Shown one piece after another: positions 48,152-56,362 of a stretch of DNA of 64,000 nucleotides (the stretch's first letter is position 1; every line of letters begins with the position of its first letter). The notes below the pieces were generated by a model. The model saw nothing but the letters and a program-made list of their open reading frames with translations. It made no database searches and was not told the origin of the DNA. A program made the translations under genes and the position numbers. The stretch is from Phycisphaerae bacterium (GTDB lineage: Bacteria; Planctomycetota; Phycisphaerae; UBA1845; Fen-1342), in NCBI GenBank assembly GCA_030428945.1, contig JAUIEC010000004.1, forward strand, positions 124,001 through 188,000, given 5' to 3'.

Positions 48152-49376
48152 AAACGCGCTGCTCGGGCTCCTGCTGGCCGGCCTGTCGGCCGCGGCCGTC
48201 GCCGACGAACCGGCCGGGATGGCCTTCCGCGTGGCCAAGGTCGTCAGCATGGATCGCAGCGAAACGGTCCACAACGACGCGATCGTACTGGTGCAGGGCG
48301 GGCGGATCACGCAGATCGGCAAGCCGGGCGAGGTCACGATTCCGGAGGGCTTCACGCGGCACGAGCATCCGGAGGCGTGGCTGGTGCCGGGGCTGATCGA
48401 CTGCCACAACCACACGGCCGGCACGCTCAGCGACCTGAACGACATGATCTACCAGACCAACCCGGGTCTGAACACGCGGGCGGCGATCGAGCCCGAGAAC
48501 GACAACATCAAGGAAGCCCGGACCGGAGGCGTGACGTCGGTGCTGCTGATCCCGGGCAGCGGCACGAACATGAGCGGCTTCGGGACGATCAGCAAGACCG
48601 GCGGCAAGACGCCGGACGAAGTCATCGTCCGTTCGCCGGGCTCGCTGAAGATCGCCCAGTCGGGCAACCCCGAGTGGTACTTCGGCGGCAACTCGCGGCG
48701 GTTCATGAACTGGAACACGCGGCAGACGCTGCTGAAGGCCAAGGCGTATCACGAGGCGTGGGAGGCGTTCGAGCAGGGCGAGACCACCGTCGAACCGGCC
48801 CACAACCCGATCTTCGAGGACTTCCGCGGTCTGTTCCGCAAGGAATACCCGGCCTCGGTCCACACGCAGGCGTACCAGGTCCTGCTGACGACGGTCGACA
48901 TGCTCTCGCTGCAACTCGGCATCTGGACCGTGCTCGACCACTGCACCTTCGACGCCTGGAAGGTCGGCCCGATCGTCGCGGCCAGCGACTGCTGGACGAT
49001 CAACGGCCCGCGGCAGTACCAGTTCGACCGCACGGCCGCCCGGATGATCGGCAACGCCAGCGGATGGTGGAAGAACGGCGTCCGCAAGCTGGGGATCAAC
49101 ACCGACGCGCCGGTCGTGCCGCAGCGTGAGCTGAGCTACCAGGCCACGATGGCGTGCTGGTACGGCTGGCAGCCGTACCCGGCTTTGAAGGGCGTCACCA
49201 GCATTCCGGCCGAAGCGCTCGGCGTCTACGACCGGGTCGGCAGTATCGAGGCCGGCAAGGACGCCGACTTCGGCATCTGGACCGGCAACCCGCTGGATCC
49301 GCGTTCGGCGTGCCTGAAAACCATTGTCGATGGCAAGGTGGTCTACGACGCCGCCAAGTCCATCCGTCGCTTCTAG
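48141..49376 (+). CDS. Exported amidohydrolase 6, the only apparently complete active site
   Basis: A 411-residue protein with signal peptide (ARNALLGLLLAGLSAAAVAD). It keeps PGLIDCHNHTAG (HxH), a His in ASVHTQAYQ (strand 5), a His in TVLDHCTFDAW (strand 6) and the catalytic Asp in GINTDAPVVP (strand 8), followed by IPAEALGVYDRVGSIEAGKDADFGIWTGNPL. The set suits an active metal-dependent hydrolase, related in style to imidazolonepropionase-like amidohydrolases; the substrate is unknown. The start overlaps protein 5 by 11 bases. As the one likely enzyme in the array, it may be the catalytic subunit of a complex with its degenerate paralogues. Confidence 0.87.
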   Translation: MNARNALLGLLLAGLSAAAVADEPAGMAFRVAKVVSMDRSETVHNDAIVLVQGGRITQIGKPGEVTIPEGFTRHEHPEAWLVPGLIDCHNHTAGTLSDLNDMIYQTNPGLNTRAAIEPENDNIKEARTGGVTSVLLIPGSGTNMSGFGTISKTGGKTPDEVIVRSPGSLKIAQSGNPEWYFGGNSRRFMNWNTRQTLLKAKAYHEAWEAFEQGETTVEPAHNPIFEDFRGLFRKEYPASVHTQAYQVLLTTVDMLSLQLGIWTVLDHCTFDAWKVGPIVAASDCWTINGPRQYQFDRTAARMIGNASGWWKNGVRKLGINTDAPVVPQRELSYQATMACWYGWQPYPALKGVTSIPAEALGVYDRVGSIEAGKDADFGIWTGNPLDPRSACLKTIVDGKVVYDAAKSIRRF

Positions 49377-49384
49377 GAAGACCC

Positions 49385-50713
49385 ATGCTCATCCATCGCC
49401 TGCTTCGTGCCACGCTGGCCGGACTGCTGCCGGCGCTGCTGCTCCCGGCTGCGGCGACCGCCGTGGTGGCGGCTGACGACGAGCGCTTCGTCGTTGTCCG
49501 CAACGCGACGATCGTCCCGGTCGAGGGCAAACTGCAGAAGAAAGCCACGATCATCATCAGCGAAGGCAAGATCACCAACATCGGACCGAGCATCGAGTAT
49601 CCGCGCAACGCGCGGGTCATCGACGCGGAGGGGATGTACGTGATGCCCGGGCTGATCTACGCCGAAACGCGGGCCGGGCTGCCCAGCCCGTCGCGACGCG
49701 GCGTGCACGGGGACCTGCTGGCGGCCGACGAGTACCACCCGCGGGCCGGACAGTTCGACGACCTGCTCGACGCCGGCGTGACGACCATCGGCCTGCTGCC
49801 GACCGGGGCCGGCATCCCCGGACGGGCCGCGATCATGCAGACGGCCGGCGACGAAGACGAACGGTTCCTGCAGCGCGAGGGGTACCTGTACGTCACCTCG
49901 TCGAAGTCCGAACTGCGCGAGGCCCTCAAGAAGGCCAAGGCCGAGATCGAAAAGGTCGAGAAGGCCCGCAAGGAGTTCGACGAGAAGCAGAAGGCCGAAG
50001 CCGCCAAGGCCAAGCAGGAAGCCGCCCGCAAGGAGGCCGAGAAGAAGGACGGCCAGCCGGAGGCCAGGCCCGCACCGGCCTCGCAGCCGACCAGCCAGCC
50101 GACCACGCAGCCGGCCAAGTTCGAGCCGCCGAAGATCGACCCGGCCTACCAGCCGCTGGTCGACCTGCTGAAGGACAAGACCTCGGTGCCGATCCTGCTG
50201 GAGGCTTCGCAGGCCGCCGAGATCCTGCACCTGAACGAGGTCCTCGACGAATTCGAGATCGACCCGCACTGGACGCTTCGCAACAACCGCCAGAGTGACC
50301 TGTTCAAGGTCGCCGAGGAGATCGCCCGGACCGACGAGACCCGCGTCGTTCTGCGGGCCGGCCGGCACCGTGTGCCGTATTCGGCCGAGCGCCTGCCGCT
50401 GATCCAGATGATCGCCGCGGCCGGCTGCGAGGTCAGCCTGGTTCCGTACCGGGACAACGCCTACGAGTACGGCAACCTGCTGGCGCGGGTGGCCGAACTG
50501 GTGCGTGAAGGCTGGGACCGCGACACGGCGCTCGCGTCGGTGACGCTGCACCCGGCCCGGCTGCTGGGGATCGACGAGACGCGCGGCTCGATCAAGAAGG
50601 ACAAGGTCGCCGACCTGATCTTCCTGGACGCTGATCCGCTGGCGCCGGGCGCCCGGGTCCGCAAGGTGATGATCGCGGGCGAAATCGTCCACGAAGTGGA
50701 GGACGAGCAATAA
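49385..50713 (+). CDS. Exported amidohydrolase-fold protein 7, metal ligands lost
   Basis: A 442-residue protein with signal peptide (LLRATLAGLLPALLLPAAATAVVA). N-terminal sandwich: VVVRNATIVPVEGKLQKKATIIISEGKITNIG. The position of HxH reads PGLIYAETRAG. Residues about 178-260 are a Lys/Glu/Ala coiled coil followed by a PTSQPTTQPA-like linker, a spacer typical of exported planctomycete proteins. Strand ligands are absent (ILLEASQAAE, VVLRAGRHRVP, SLVPYRDN). The C-terminal end LLGIDETRGSIKKDKVADLIFLDADPL completes the fold. Stop and next start overlap as TAATG. Confidence 0.83.
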   Translation: MLIHRLLRATLAGLLPALLLPAAATAVVAADDERFVVVRNATIVPVEGKLQKKATIIISEGKITNIGPSIEYPRNARVIDAEGMYVMPGLIYAETRAGLPSPSRRGVHGDLLAADEYHPRAGQFDDLLDAGVTTIGLLPTGAGIPGRAAIMQTAGDEDERFLQREGYLYVTSSKSELREALKKAKAEIEKVEKARKEFDEKQKAEAAKAKQEAARKEAEKKDGQPEARPAPASQPTSQPTTQPAKFEPPKIDPAYQPLVDLLKDKTSVPILLEASQAAEILHLNEVLDEFEIDPHWTLRNNRQSDLFKVAEEIARTDETRVVLRAGRHRVPYSAERLPLIQMIAAAGCEVSLVPYRDNAYEYGNLLARVAELVREGWDRDTALASVTLHPARLLGIDETRGSIKKDKVADLIFLDADPLAPGARVRKVMIAGEIVHEVEDEQ

Positions 50714-52239
50714 TGAACCGTCACCTGATTCGTCCGTTCAACTGGCAGGTCCTCGTCGGGCTGACGCTCGCCGTCCTGCTGGCGCTGCCCGCCCTGGCCC
50801 AGGATGAAGACGGGCGGCGACGCGGCAAGCGCGGCCGGCGGGCCCGCTCGCAGCCGACCACCCAGGCATCGCAGCCGACCACGACCTCGACGACCACTTC
50901 GACCTCGACTTCGACTTCGACGACTTCGGCCGAAAGCGAGGAAGAGGAGCGGCCTGCATACCTGGCGGTGATCAACGGCCGGGTGCACACGATCACCGAC
51001 GGCACGCTGATCGGTGCGACGATTCTCTGCAAGGACGGCGTGATCGAGGCGATCGGCGGCGGGGTCCGGGTGCCGGACGAGGCCGAGGTGATCGACGCGG
51101 CCGGTTTCGACGTCTACCCGGGGCTGGTTGCCTGCGGTGCGGGCGGCATTCACGGCGGGGGTGACAAGCGCGACACGACCAACGTCTTCGGGCTGAACAT
51201 GGAGATCGCGCTGGCGGGCGGAATCACGACGACCCTGTCGGGCAACGACGCGGCCAAGCTGACGTACGGTACGACCGACGGGCTGCTGGTTCGCAAGAAC
51301 GTGTTCGCCAGCCTGCGGTACAGCGCCAACCGACCGCTGGAGCGGGCCCGGCTGCGCGAGGATCTCGAGAAGGTCCGCGACTACCTGCGGGCCGTGCAGC
51401 GCTACACGCTGATCAAGGAACGGGACGAGGACGCGGAAGAGCCTGACAAGAGCGAAATCAAGGGCAAGCTCGACGAGTACCTCAAGCTGCTGAAGGGCGA
51501 GCGGGTCGCGATCGCCTCGGCCAACGAGGTTGGCGACATCCGGGCCCTGGTCGGGCTGGCCGAGCAGTTCGGGTTCGAGCTTGTCATTCGCGGTGCGACC
51601 GAGGCGTGGTCGATCGCGGAAGAACCCGGACGGGCGAAGGTCTCGGCGATCGTCACGCCGCGGAACTCGACTTCGCCCGATGAACGGCTGAACCGGCCGT
51701 CGGGTGCGTCGATCGAGAATGCCGCGATCCTCGCCCGGCACGGCGTGCCGGTGGCGGTGCTGCCGGCCTCGACCTCGATCACGCTCTGGGGCCTGGCCGG
51801 TCGCGACCTGCTGCACCTGAACATGGAAGCGGCGTTCGCGGTTCGCGGCGGGATGCGCAACGACGAAGCCCTGCGGACGATCACGATCGACGCGGCCCGG
51901 ATCATGCGGATCGACGACCGGGTCGGCTCGCTGGAAGTCGGCAAGGACGCGGACCTGGTGATCTGCGACGGCGACATCCTCAGCTACATGACGCAGGTGC
52001 ACCACACGATCGTGAACGGACGGGTCGCCTACGCCAAGGCCGACAGTTCGCTCTACCGCCACATCCGCCCGGCCGGCGGCCCGATCGAAACCGACTTCGA
52101 CGACCAGTGGCCGCGCTCGCTGGAGTGGTCGGCCGAGGACCTCGCCACGACCGATCCCGCCGCCCGCAAGAAGGCGAAGGAGGCGGAGAAGAAGGCCGAC
52201 GAGGGCAAGGAAGCCGAGAAGGAAGCGGCCGCGGAATAG
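50713..52239 (+). CDS. Exported amidohydrolase-fold protein 8, metal ligands lost
   Basis: A 508-residue protein with signal peptide (VLVGLTLAVLLALPALAQ) and, just after it, a basic patch and a Thr/Ser-rich linker (about residues 45-75). The sandwich follows (AVINGRVHTITDGTLIGATILCKDG), then PGLVACGAGGIHGG instead of the HxH site. C-terminally MRIDDRVGSLEVGKDADLVICDGD closes the fold, and an Ala/Lys/Glu helix ends the chain (about 480-508). No metal ligands are seen at strands 5, 6 or 8. It is the last gene of the array; repeats and non-coding DNA follow. Confidence 0.83.
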   Translation: MNRHLIRPFNWQVLVGLTLAVLLALPALAQDEDGRRRGKRGRRARSQPTTQASQPTTTSTTTSTSTSTSTTSAESEEEERPAYLAVINGRVHTITDGTLIGATILCKDGVIEAIGGGVRVPDEAEVIDAAGFDVYPGLVACGAGGIHGGGDKRDTTNVFGLNMEIALAGGITTTLSGNDAAKLTYGTTDGLLVRKNVFASLRYSANRPLERARLREDLEKVRDYLRAVQRYTLIKERDEDAEEPDKSEIKGKLDEYLKLLKGERVAIASANEVGDIRALVGLAEQFGFELVIRGATEAWSIAEEPGRAKVSAIVTPRNSTSPDERLNRPSGASIENAAILARHGVPVAVLPASTSITLWGLAGRDLLHLNMEAAFAVRGGMRNDEALRTITIDAARIMRIDDRVGSLEVGKDADLVICDGDILSYMTQVHHTIVNGRVAYAKADSSLYRHIRPAGGPIETDFDDQWPRSLEWSAEDLATTDPAARKKAKEAEKKADEGKEAEKEAAAE

Positions 52240-52367
52240 CGGTCGTCGCGCGGCGGTCCCCGCCCCCCCCAGCGCCGAGGGCTCCCGAACGCCGGGGGCT
52301 CCCAAGCAGCGCGGTTCGCGGCGAGAAGACACTGCTCAAGCGCAGTAGCACCAGAGCAGGACCGTAG

Positions 52368-52435
52368 GGTGCGTCATCGACGCGGGCGCCCGCGCGTTCG
52401 TCCGACGTGGACACTTCAGGCGTCGATGCCGCACC
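52368..52435 (+). repeat. TIR element, complete copy
   Basis: GGTGCGTCATCGACGC (52368-52383) and GCGTCGATGCCGCACC (52420-52435) bound a 68-bp unit, the same length and ends as the copies at 11799 and 12514. The interior differs from them, as expected of a structure-conserved palindromic element. Confidence 0.7.
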
Positions 52436-52628
52436 GCTTGGCAGTTCCGCCAGCCGACACAGGCGAAAACCGGAAAGTCTCCCATCCATCCGCTCGCTGC
52501 GCTCGGTCAAGGACGGGGCATTCGGCACCGATCATACCGACCTACGCCGGCAACTCGCGCCCAGAAGACACTGCTCAAGAGACTCAAGAGCGTTGCACGA
52601 GGGCCTCGGAATCGCCACGCCTTCCGGC

Positions 52629-52675
52629 GATCAGTGCAAGAGGCGATCGATGCAAAAGGTGATCGATGCAAAAAG
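52629..52675 (+). repeat. Three direct copies of a 15-16 base word
   Basis: GATCAGTGCAAGAGGC, GATCGATGCAAAAGGT and GATCGATGCAAAAAG follow one another without gap. On the minus strand the last copy supplies the T-tract of the PPIase terminator. Confidence 0.65.
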
Positions 52676-52710
52676 AAAACGGGGCACCGGACTGGAATCC
52701 GGCGCCCCGT
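52668..52710 (-). terminator. Intrinsic terminator of the PPIase gene
   Basis: ACGGGGCACCGGA (52679-52691) pairs with TCCGGCGCCCCGT (52698-52710) with one mismatch. On the minus strand the stem is followed by TTTTCTTTTTGC. It lies 24 bases after the TAA of the cyclophilin-FKBP gene. Confidence 0.82.
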
Positions 52711-52734
52711 CGCGTTGGATCGCGGTATCCGCGG

Positions 52735-53790
52735 TTACTTGATCTCGACGATCTCGACGTCGAAGACCAGGTACGCGTTCGGGCCGATCTTCGGCGGCGA
52801 GCCGCGGCGGCCGTAGGCCAGCTTCGGCGGCAGGATGATCTTACGCTTCTCGCCGGTCTTCATCGTCGCCAGGGCTTCGAGCCAGCCCTTGATCACGCCG
52901 CCCCGCATGTTGACCGGGTACGGCTTGGCGCCCGGGTGATCGAAGGAACTGTCGAACTTGGTGCCGTCGACCAGCGTGCCGGTGTAGTGCGTCAGCACCC
53001 GGCTGGTCGGCTTGGGGGTCTCGCCGCTGCCTTCCTTCAGCACGAAGTACGCCAGCCCGCTCGGGGTCAGCGTCGCCTCGGTACCCAGTTCCTTCTCCTG
53101 TGCCGCGACGAACGCCTTGACGTCATCCGGCCACTTCTCACGCCACTCGGCCGCCCTGGCCGCATCGCGCTGCTTGATCAGGTCGCCCAGCTTGGAGGCG
53201 TCGAAGTCACCGAGCACGGTGGCGGACTTGATCACGACCGGCGTGGTCGGGACGACCGGGCCCATCGGCAGCTTGGGGTTCGTGGTCACTTCCGTGTCGC
53301 GGATCTTCTCGACCACGTCCATGCCCTCGACCACCTTGCCGAAGACGCAGTAGCCGGCTCCGCCGCTGATCGGCTGATCCAGCCGGTCGTTGTCGGCCAC
53401 GTTGATGAAGAACTGGGCCGTGGCCGAGTCGGGAGCCTGCGTGCGAGCCATCGCGATCGTGCCGATCTCGTTGGTCAGCCCGTTCTCCCACTCGTTCTTG
53501 ATCGGCTTGCGAAGACCTTCCTTGCGCTCGTCCATCTCCTCGGTGTAGCCACCGCCCTGGATCATGAAGTTCGCGATCACGCGGTGGAAGATCAGCCCGT
53601 TGTAGTGGCCGGCCTGCACGTACTTGATGAAGTTGTCGACCGTCACCGGGGCCTTCCCGGCATCGAGTTCGAGGACGATGTCGCCCAGCGTCGTGCTCAG
53701 CTTGACCTTCGGTTTCATCTCGCCCGCCACGGCCGCCGAGGCCACGGCACATGCCAGCAGGATGCCGGCCAGGGATGCGCTCAATCGCAT
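52735..53790 (-). CDS. Exported cyclophilin-FKBP fusion peptidyl-prolyl isomerase
   Basis: A 351-residue protein starting at ATG 53790 with GGAG upstream. Signal peptide MRLSASLAGILLACAVASAAVAG. Residues about 28-190 are a cyclophilin domain: TTLGDIVLELDAGKAPVTVDNF, GLIFHRVIANFMIQGGGY, TAQFFINVADN and CVFGKVVEGMDVV. A helical linker follows (about 200-235). Residues about 240-351 are an FKBP domain: LTHYTGTLVDGTKFDSSFD, GVIKGWLEAL-TMKTGEKRKIILPP and YGRRGSPPKIGPNAYLVFDVEIVEI. Both fold types isomerise X-Pro bonds; two unrelated catalysts in one periplasmic chain should speed folding of exported proteins. Key catalytic Arg (FHRV) and FKBP aromatic residues are present. Confidence 0.92.
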   Translation of the reverse strand: MRLSASLAGILLACAVASAAVAGEMKPKVKLSTTLGDIVLELDAGKAPVTVDNFIKYVQAGHYNGLIFHRVIANFMIQGGGYTEEMDERKEGLRKPIKNEWENGLTNEIGTIAMARTQAPDSATAQFFINVADNDRLDQPISGGAGYCVFGKVVEGMDVVEKIRDTEVTTNPKLPMGPVVPTTPVVIKSATVLGDFDASKLGDLIKQRDAARAAEWREKWPDDVKAFVAAQEKELGTEATLTPSGLAYFVLKEGSGETPKPTSRVLTHYTGTLVDGTKFDSSFDHPGAKPYPVNMRGGVIKGWLEALATMKTGEKRKIILPPKLAYGRRGSPPKIGPNAYLVFDVEIVEIK

Positions 53791-53948
53791 GCGTTTAGCT
53801 CCATGTTGCCTGATGTTTTGCTCGACAGGGCACGATAGCCCAAAGCCGGCAGGGCGGCAAACCCGCCGCCATTGCAGACACGGCAAGTCGCGCTCCCGTT
53901 TGTACTTACCGTGCAGGCAGTCCGGGGATGCACCCGGCGCGGCGGCGG

Positions 53949-56222
53949 TCACACCGCCCGGCCGTTCTCGGTCAGTTGCACCAGCGAGGCCGCCAGCCGG
54001 TCCCGGCCGCGTTCGGCCCCCGTCCGCGGGTCGACCTGGCCGAAGGCGAGCACGCCGGTCGGGCAACTCTGTACGCAGGCGCTGCAGCGGACGCATTCGG
54101 GGTCTTCCATGGGCAGGCCCTTGTTGGCGAAGTTCATCACGTCGATGCCCTGATGGCAGACGCTCGTGCAGACGTTGCACGAGATGCACTTCTTCTTGTC
54201 GGCCAGGATCCGGAAGCGGCTGAAGCGGGCGTAGATGTGCATCAGGGCCGCCAGCGGACAGGCGAACCGGCACCAGACCCGCCCGCTGAACCAGAAGTAG
54301 CAGCCGACCCCGAGAACGCCGGCCAGCAGCAGGTCGACGCTCCAGGTGTAGTTGAGGAACGGGATCTCGCCCAGCAGCAGGGCGTAGGTCCGTTCGAGCC
54401 AGCCGCCCGGCCGAATCCAGCTCAGCACGCGCAGCCCGAGCAGCAGCACGGCCAGTCCGAGAATGACCTGCCCGACCATGTTCAGCCGGTTCCAGAAGGG
54501 ACCGTGCGGCATCTTGTGGCGGTGGGCATCGCCGAGCGTCTCGGCCAGGGCGCCGCAGGAACAGATCCAGCCGCAGTAGGCGCCCTTGCCGTAGAAGTAG
54601 ATCAGCGTCGGGATCAGCACGAAGGTCTGCACGACGCTGATCAGCAGCCAGCCCCACAACGGCTGGTCGGTGAAGACGTTGAAGACGAACAGCGGCCAGG
54701 CCAGCACCAGCCCGTACGCCCGCCAGTACGAGCCGCCCGGGAACAACTGGTCGCCGATCCAGCCCATGACGCCGCTGTCGAACCAGCCGTTCTGCCCGGC
54801 CCACGGCAGGATGATCTCCGGCAGAAGGAACAGCGGCAGGCACTGGATCGCGATCAGTGTCCAGGTCTGCAGTTTGACGTAGGGCGTTCGCCTGCGGCGG
54901 ATCCGTCGCAATCCGAAGATCAGCACGCACAGGCTGTAGGCCAGCGTGTAGTAGAACGACGGGCCCTTCATCGCGCCCAGCAGCACGTGCAGCAGGTGCC
55001 CCTCGGTCGCGGCGGCCGTGGCGAGGCCGCCGCCGAGCGCATCGACCAGGCCGGGCAGATTGAACGGGAACCAGCCGTTGTCGCGGAACCAGCGATAGAC
55101 CGGCAGTTCCGGCCGATCCTTCTTCCAGTGATAGAGGAACACGCAGAACGCGAGGAACGCGCCGAACAGCGTCCAGTCGCGGCCGGTCATTTCACCTGCG
55201 ATCCGCACGCCGCTGCGTCGGAAGAAGTCGAGCGGCGCTTCGCGGCCGATCATCGCGAAGACGACATCGTTGTCGATCGTCCGCTCACCGTCGGGGGTCT
55301 TCAGCGTGACCCGGTCGGGCTCGATCCGCGTGACGGTGCTGTTCATTGCGAGCGTCAGCGTTCCGTCGGCGGAGGAGGGATCGGCCCGCAGTCGCTCGAT
55401 GCGCGCGATGTTGTCGGGCTTCGGGCGTGAGAATCCGGCCTTGCGGTAGCTCAGCGTGACCGTGGCGCCGCACTCGGCGAGGGCGATCGCGGATTCGAGG
55501 GCACTGTCGCCGCCGCCGACCACCAGGGCCCGCGCGCGGCGGAAGTCCCGGGGATCGTGCAGCCGGTTGTAGACCTTGTCGAGGTCCTCGCCCGCAGCGC
55601 CGAGTCGGCGAAAGTTGCCGCTGCGTCCGATCGCGACGACCACCCGGCGGGCCCGCAACGGTTCGTCGCCGGCCAGGTCGATCCGCAGCAGGTCTCCGTC
55701 GCGGACAACCCGCTCGGCCCGCGCGGCCCGGGTCTGGATGCCGGTCGCGAGCGTCTGGTCGCGCAGTTCGCGGACGAGGTCCTCTTTCACATCGGCGCGG
55801 AAGTGCATCTGCCCGGCCGGCGTCATGTCGCTCGGGTAGGTGTAGATCGGCTTGCCCTTCGGGAAGTTGACGATCGTCGCGAACGGCTCGGTGGCTTCGA
55901 GCAGTTCGAACCGCAGGCCGGCCGCGCGGGCTTCGAGGGCGGCCGACATGCCCGACACGCCGCCACCGATGATGACCAGGTCGAGGGTCGCGTCGTCGCG
56001 CTGGCGTTGCCGCTGGAAGGCCGAGTCGGCGGTGATGGTCCGGACGGCCCGGGCGCCGGTGTCGGCCGAGAATCTCAGCAGCGGGATGCCGGTCAGGTCT
56101 CCGACGATGTACAGGCCGGGGACGCTGGTGGAGCCGTCATCGTTGACCTGCGGCAGTTTCTCGACCGTGCCGGACGGCCAGCGGGTGTGCAGCCAGCGGG
56201 TGTAGCGTGCGAGGATGTTCAT
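53949..56222 (-). CDS. Thioredoxin-reductase-like / NapH-type polyferredoxin membrane fusion
   Basis: A 757-residue protein; ATG 56222 gives the family start MNILARYTRWLHTRWPSGTVEKLP. Residues about 25-330 form an FAD/NAD(P)-binding reductase module (VIIGGGVSGMSAALEA, VVVAIGRSGNFRRLG, LVVGGGDSALESAIALAE). Six or more membrane helices follow, with NapH/CcoG-like cysteine pairs CGWICSCGALAE and VWCRFACPLAAL. The C-terminus has two 4Fe-4S motifs, CISCNVCTSVCHQ and CVRCSACVQSCPTG. It probably passes electrons from NAD(P)H through flavin to iron-sulfur centres at the membrane; the acceptor is unknown. There is no CxxC redox pair of true thioredoxin reductase. Confidence 0.88.
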   Translation of the reverse strand: MNILARYTRWLHTRWPSGTVEKLPQVNDDGSTSVPGLYIVGDLTGIPLLRFSADTGARAVRTITADSAFQRQRQRDDATLDLVIIGGGVSGMSAALEARAAGLRFELLEATEPFATIVNFPKGKPIYTYPSDMTPAGQMHFRADVKEDLVRELRDQTLATGIQTRAARAERVVRDGDLLRIDLAGDEPLRARRVVVAIGRSGNFRRLGAAGEDLDKVYNRLHDPRDFRRARALVVGGGDSALESAIALAECGATVTLSYRKAGFSRPKPDNIARIERLRADPSSADGTLTLAMNSTVTRIEPDRVTLKTPDGERTIDNDVVFAMIGREAPLDFFRRSGVRIAGEMTGRDWTLFGAFLAFCVFLYHWKKDRPELPVYRWFRDNGWFPFNLPGLVDALGGGLATAAATEGHLLHVLLGAMKGPSFYYTLAYSLCVLIFGLRRIRRRRTPYVKLQTWTLIAIQCLPLFLLPEIILPWAGQNGWFDSGVMGWIGDQLFPGGSYWRAYGLVLAWPLFVFNVFTDQPLWGWLLISVVQTFVLIPTLIYFYGKGAYCGWICSCGALAETLGDAHRHKMPHGPFWNRLNMVGQVILGLAVLLLGLRVLSWIRPGGWLERTYALLLGEIPFLNYTWSVDLLLAGVLGVGCYFWFSGRVWCRFACPLAALMHIYARFSRFRILADKKKCISCNVCTSVCHQGIDVMNFANKGLPMEDPECVRCSACVQSCPTGVLAFGQVDPRTGAERGRDRLAASLVQLTENGRAV

Positions 56223-56362
56223 GCGGTTGCTCGTCCTTCGGTCAGCGGGAAGCCGCACGGCCGCGGAATAATTCCCGCCTCGTCCGAATTGTTGGGTGCG
56301 AAGCGGGAAGGGCGTATCGTACGCGAAGCAGCGTTCCCCAGCCCCGCACCGGAGAGCCCGAG

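Larger units (their letters stand above)
52240..52734. other. Non-coding region between convergent genes
   Basis: About 495 bases separating the end of the amidohydrolase array from the PPIase gene on the other strand. It holds a GGGGGCTCCC-like start, one complete TIR element (52368-52435), about 190 bases of unremarkable sequence, a three-fold GATCGATGCAAAAG repeat and the terminator of the PPIase gene. No gene is supported. Confidence 0.65.

Noticed and set aside
45317..48445. Very long open frame on the minus strand (over 1000 codons) opposite the amidohydrolase array, and similar ones at 42306-45242 and 39313-41451
   Set aside because: They mirror real plus-strand genes in very GC-rich DNA, have Arg/Gln/His-rich compositions without any domain, no signal peptides and no ribosome sites.
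52629..52675. Triple GATCGATGCAAAAG repeat as a protein-binding iteron cluster
   Set aside because: Only three imperfect copies in the downstream region of one gene and partly explained by the terminator T-tract; no replication gene nearby.
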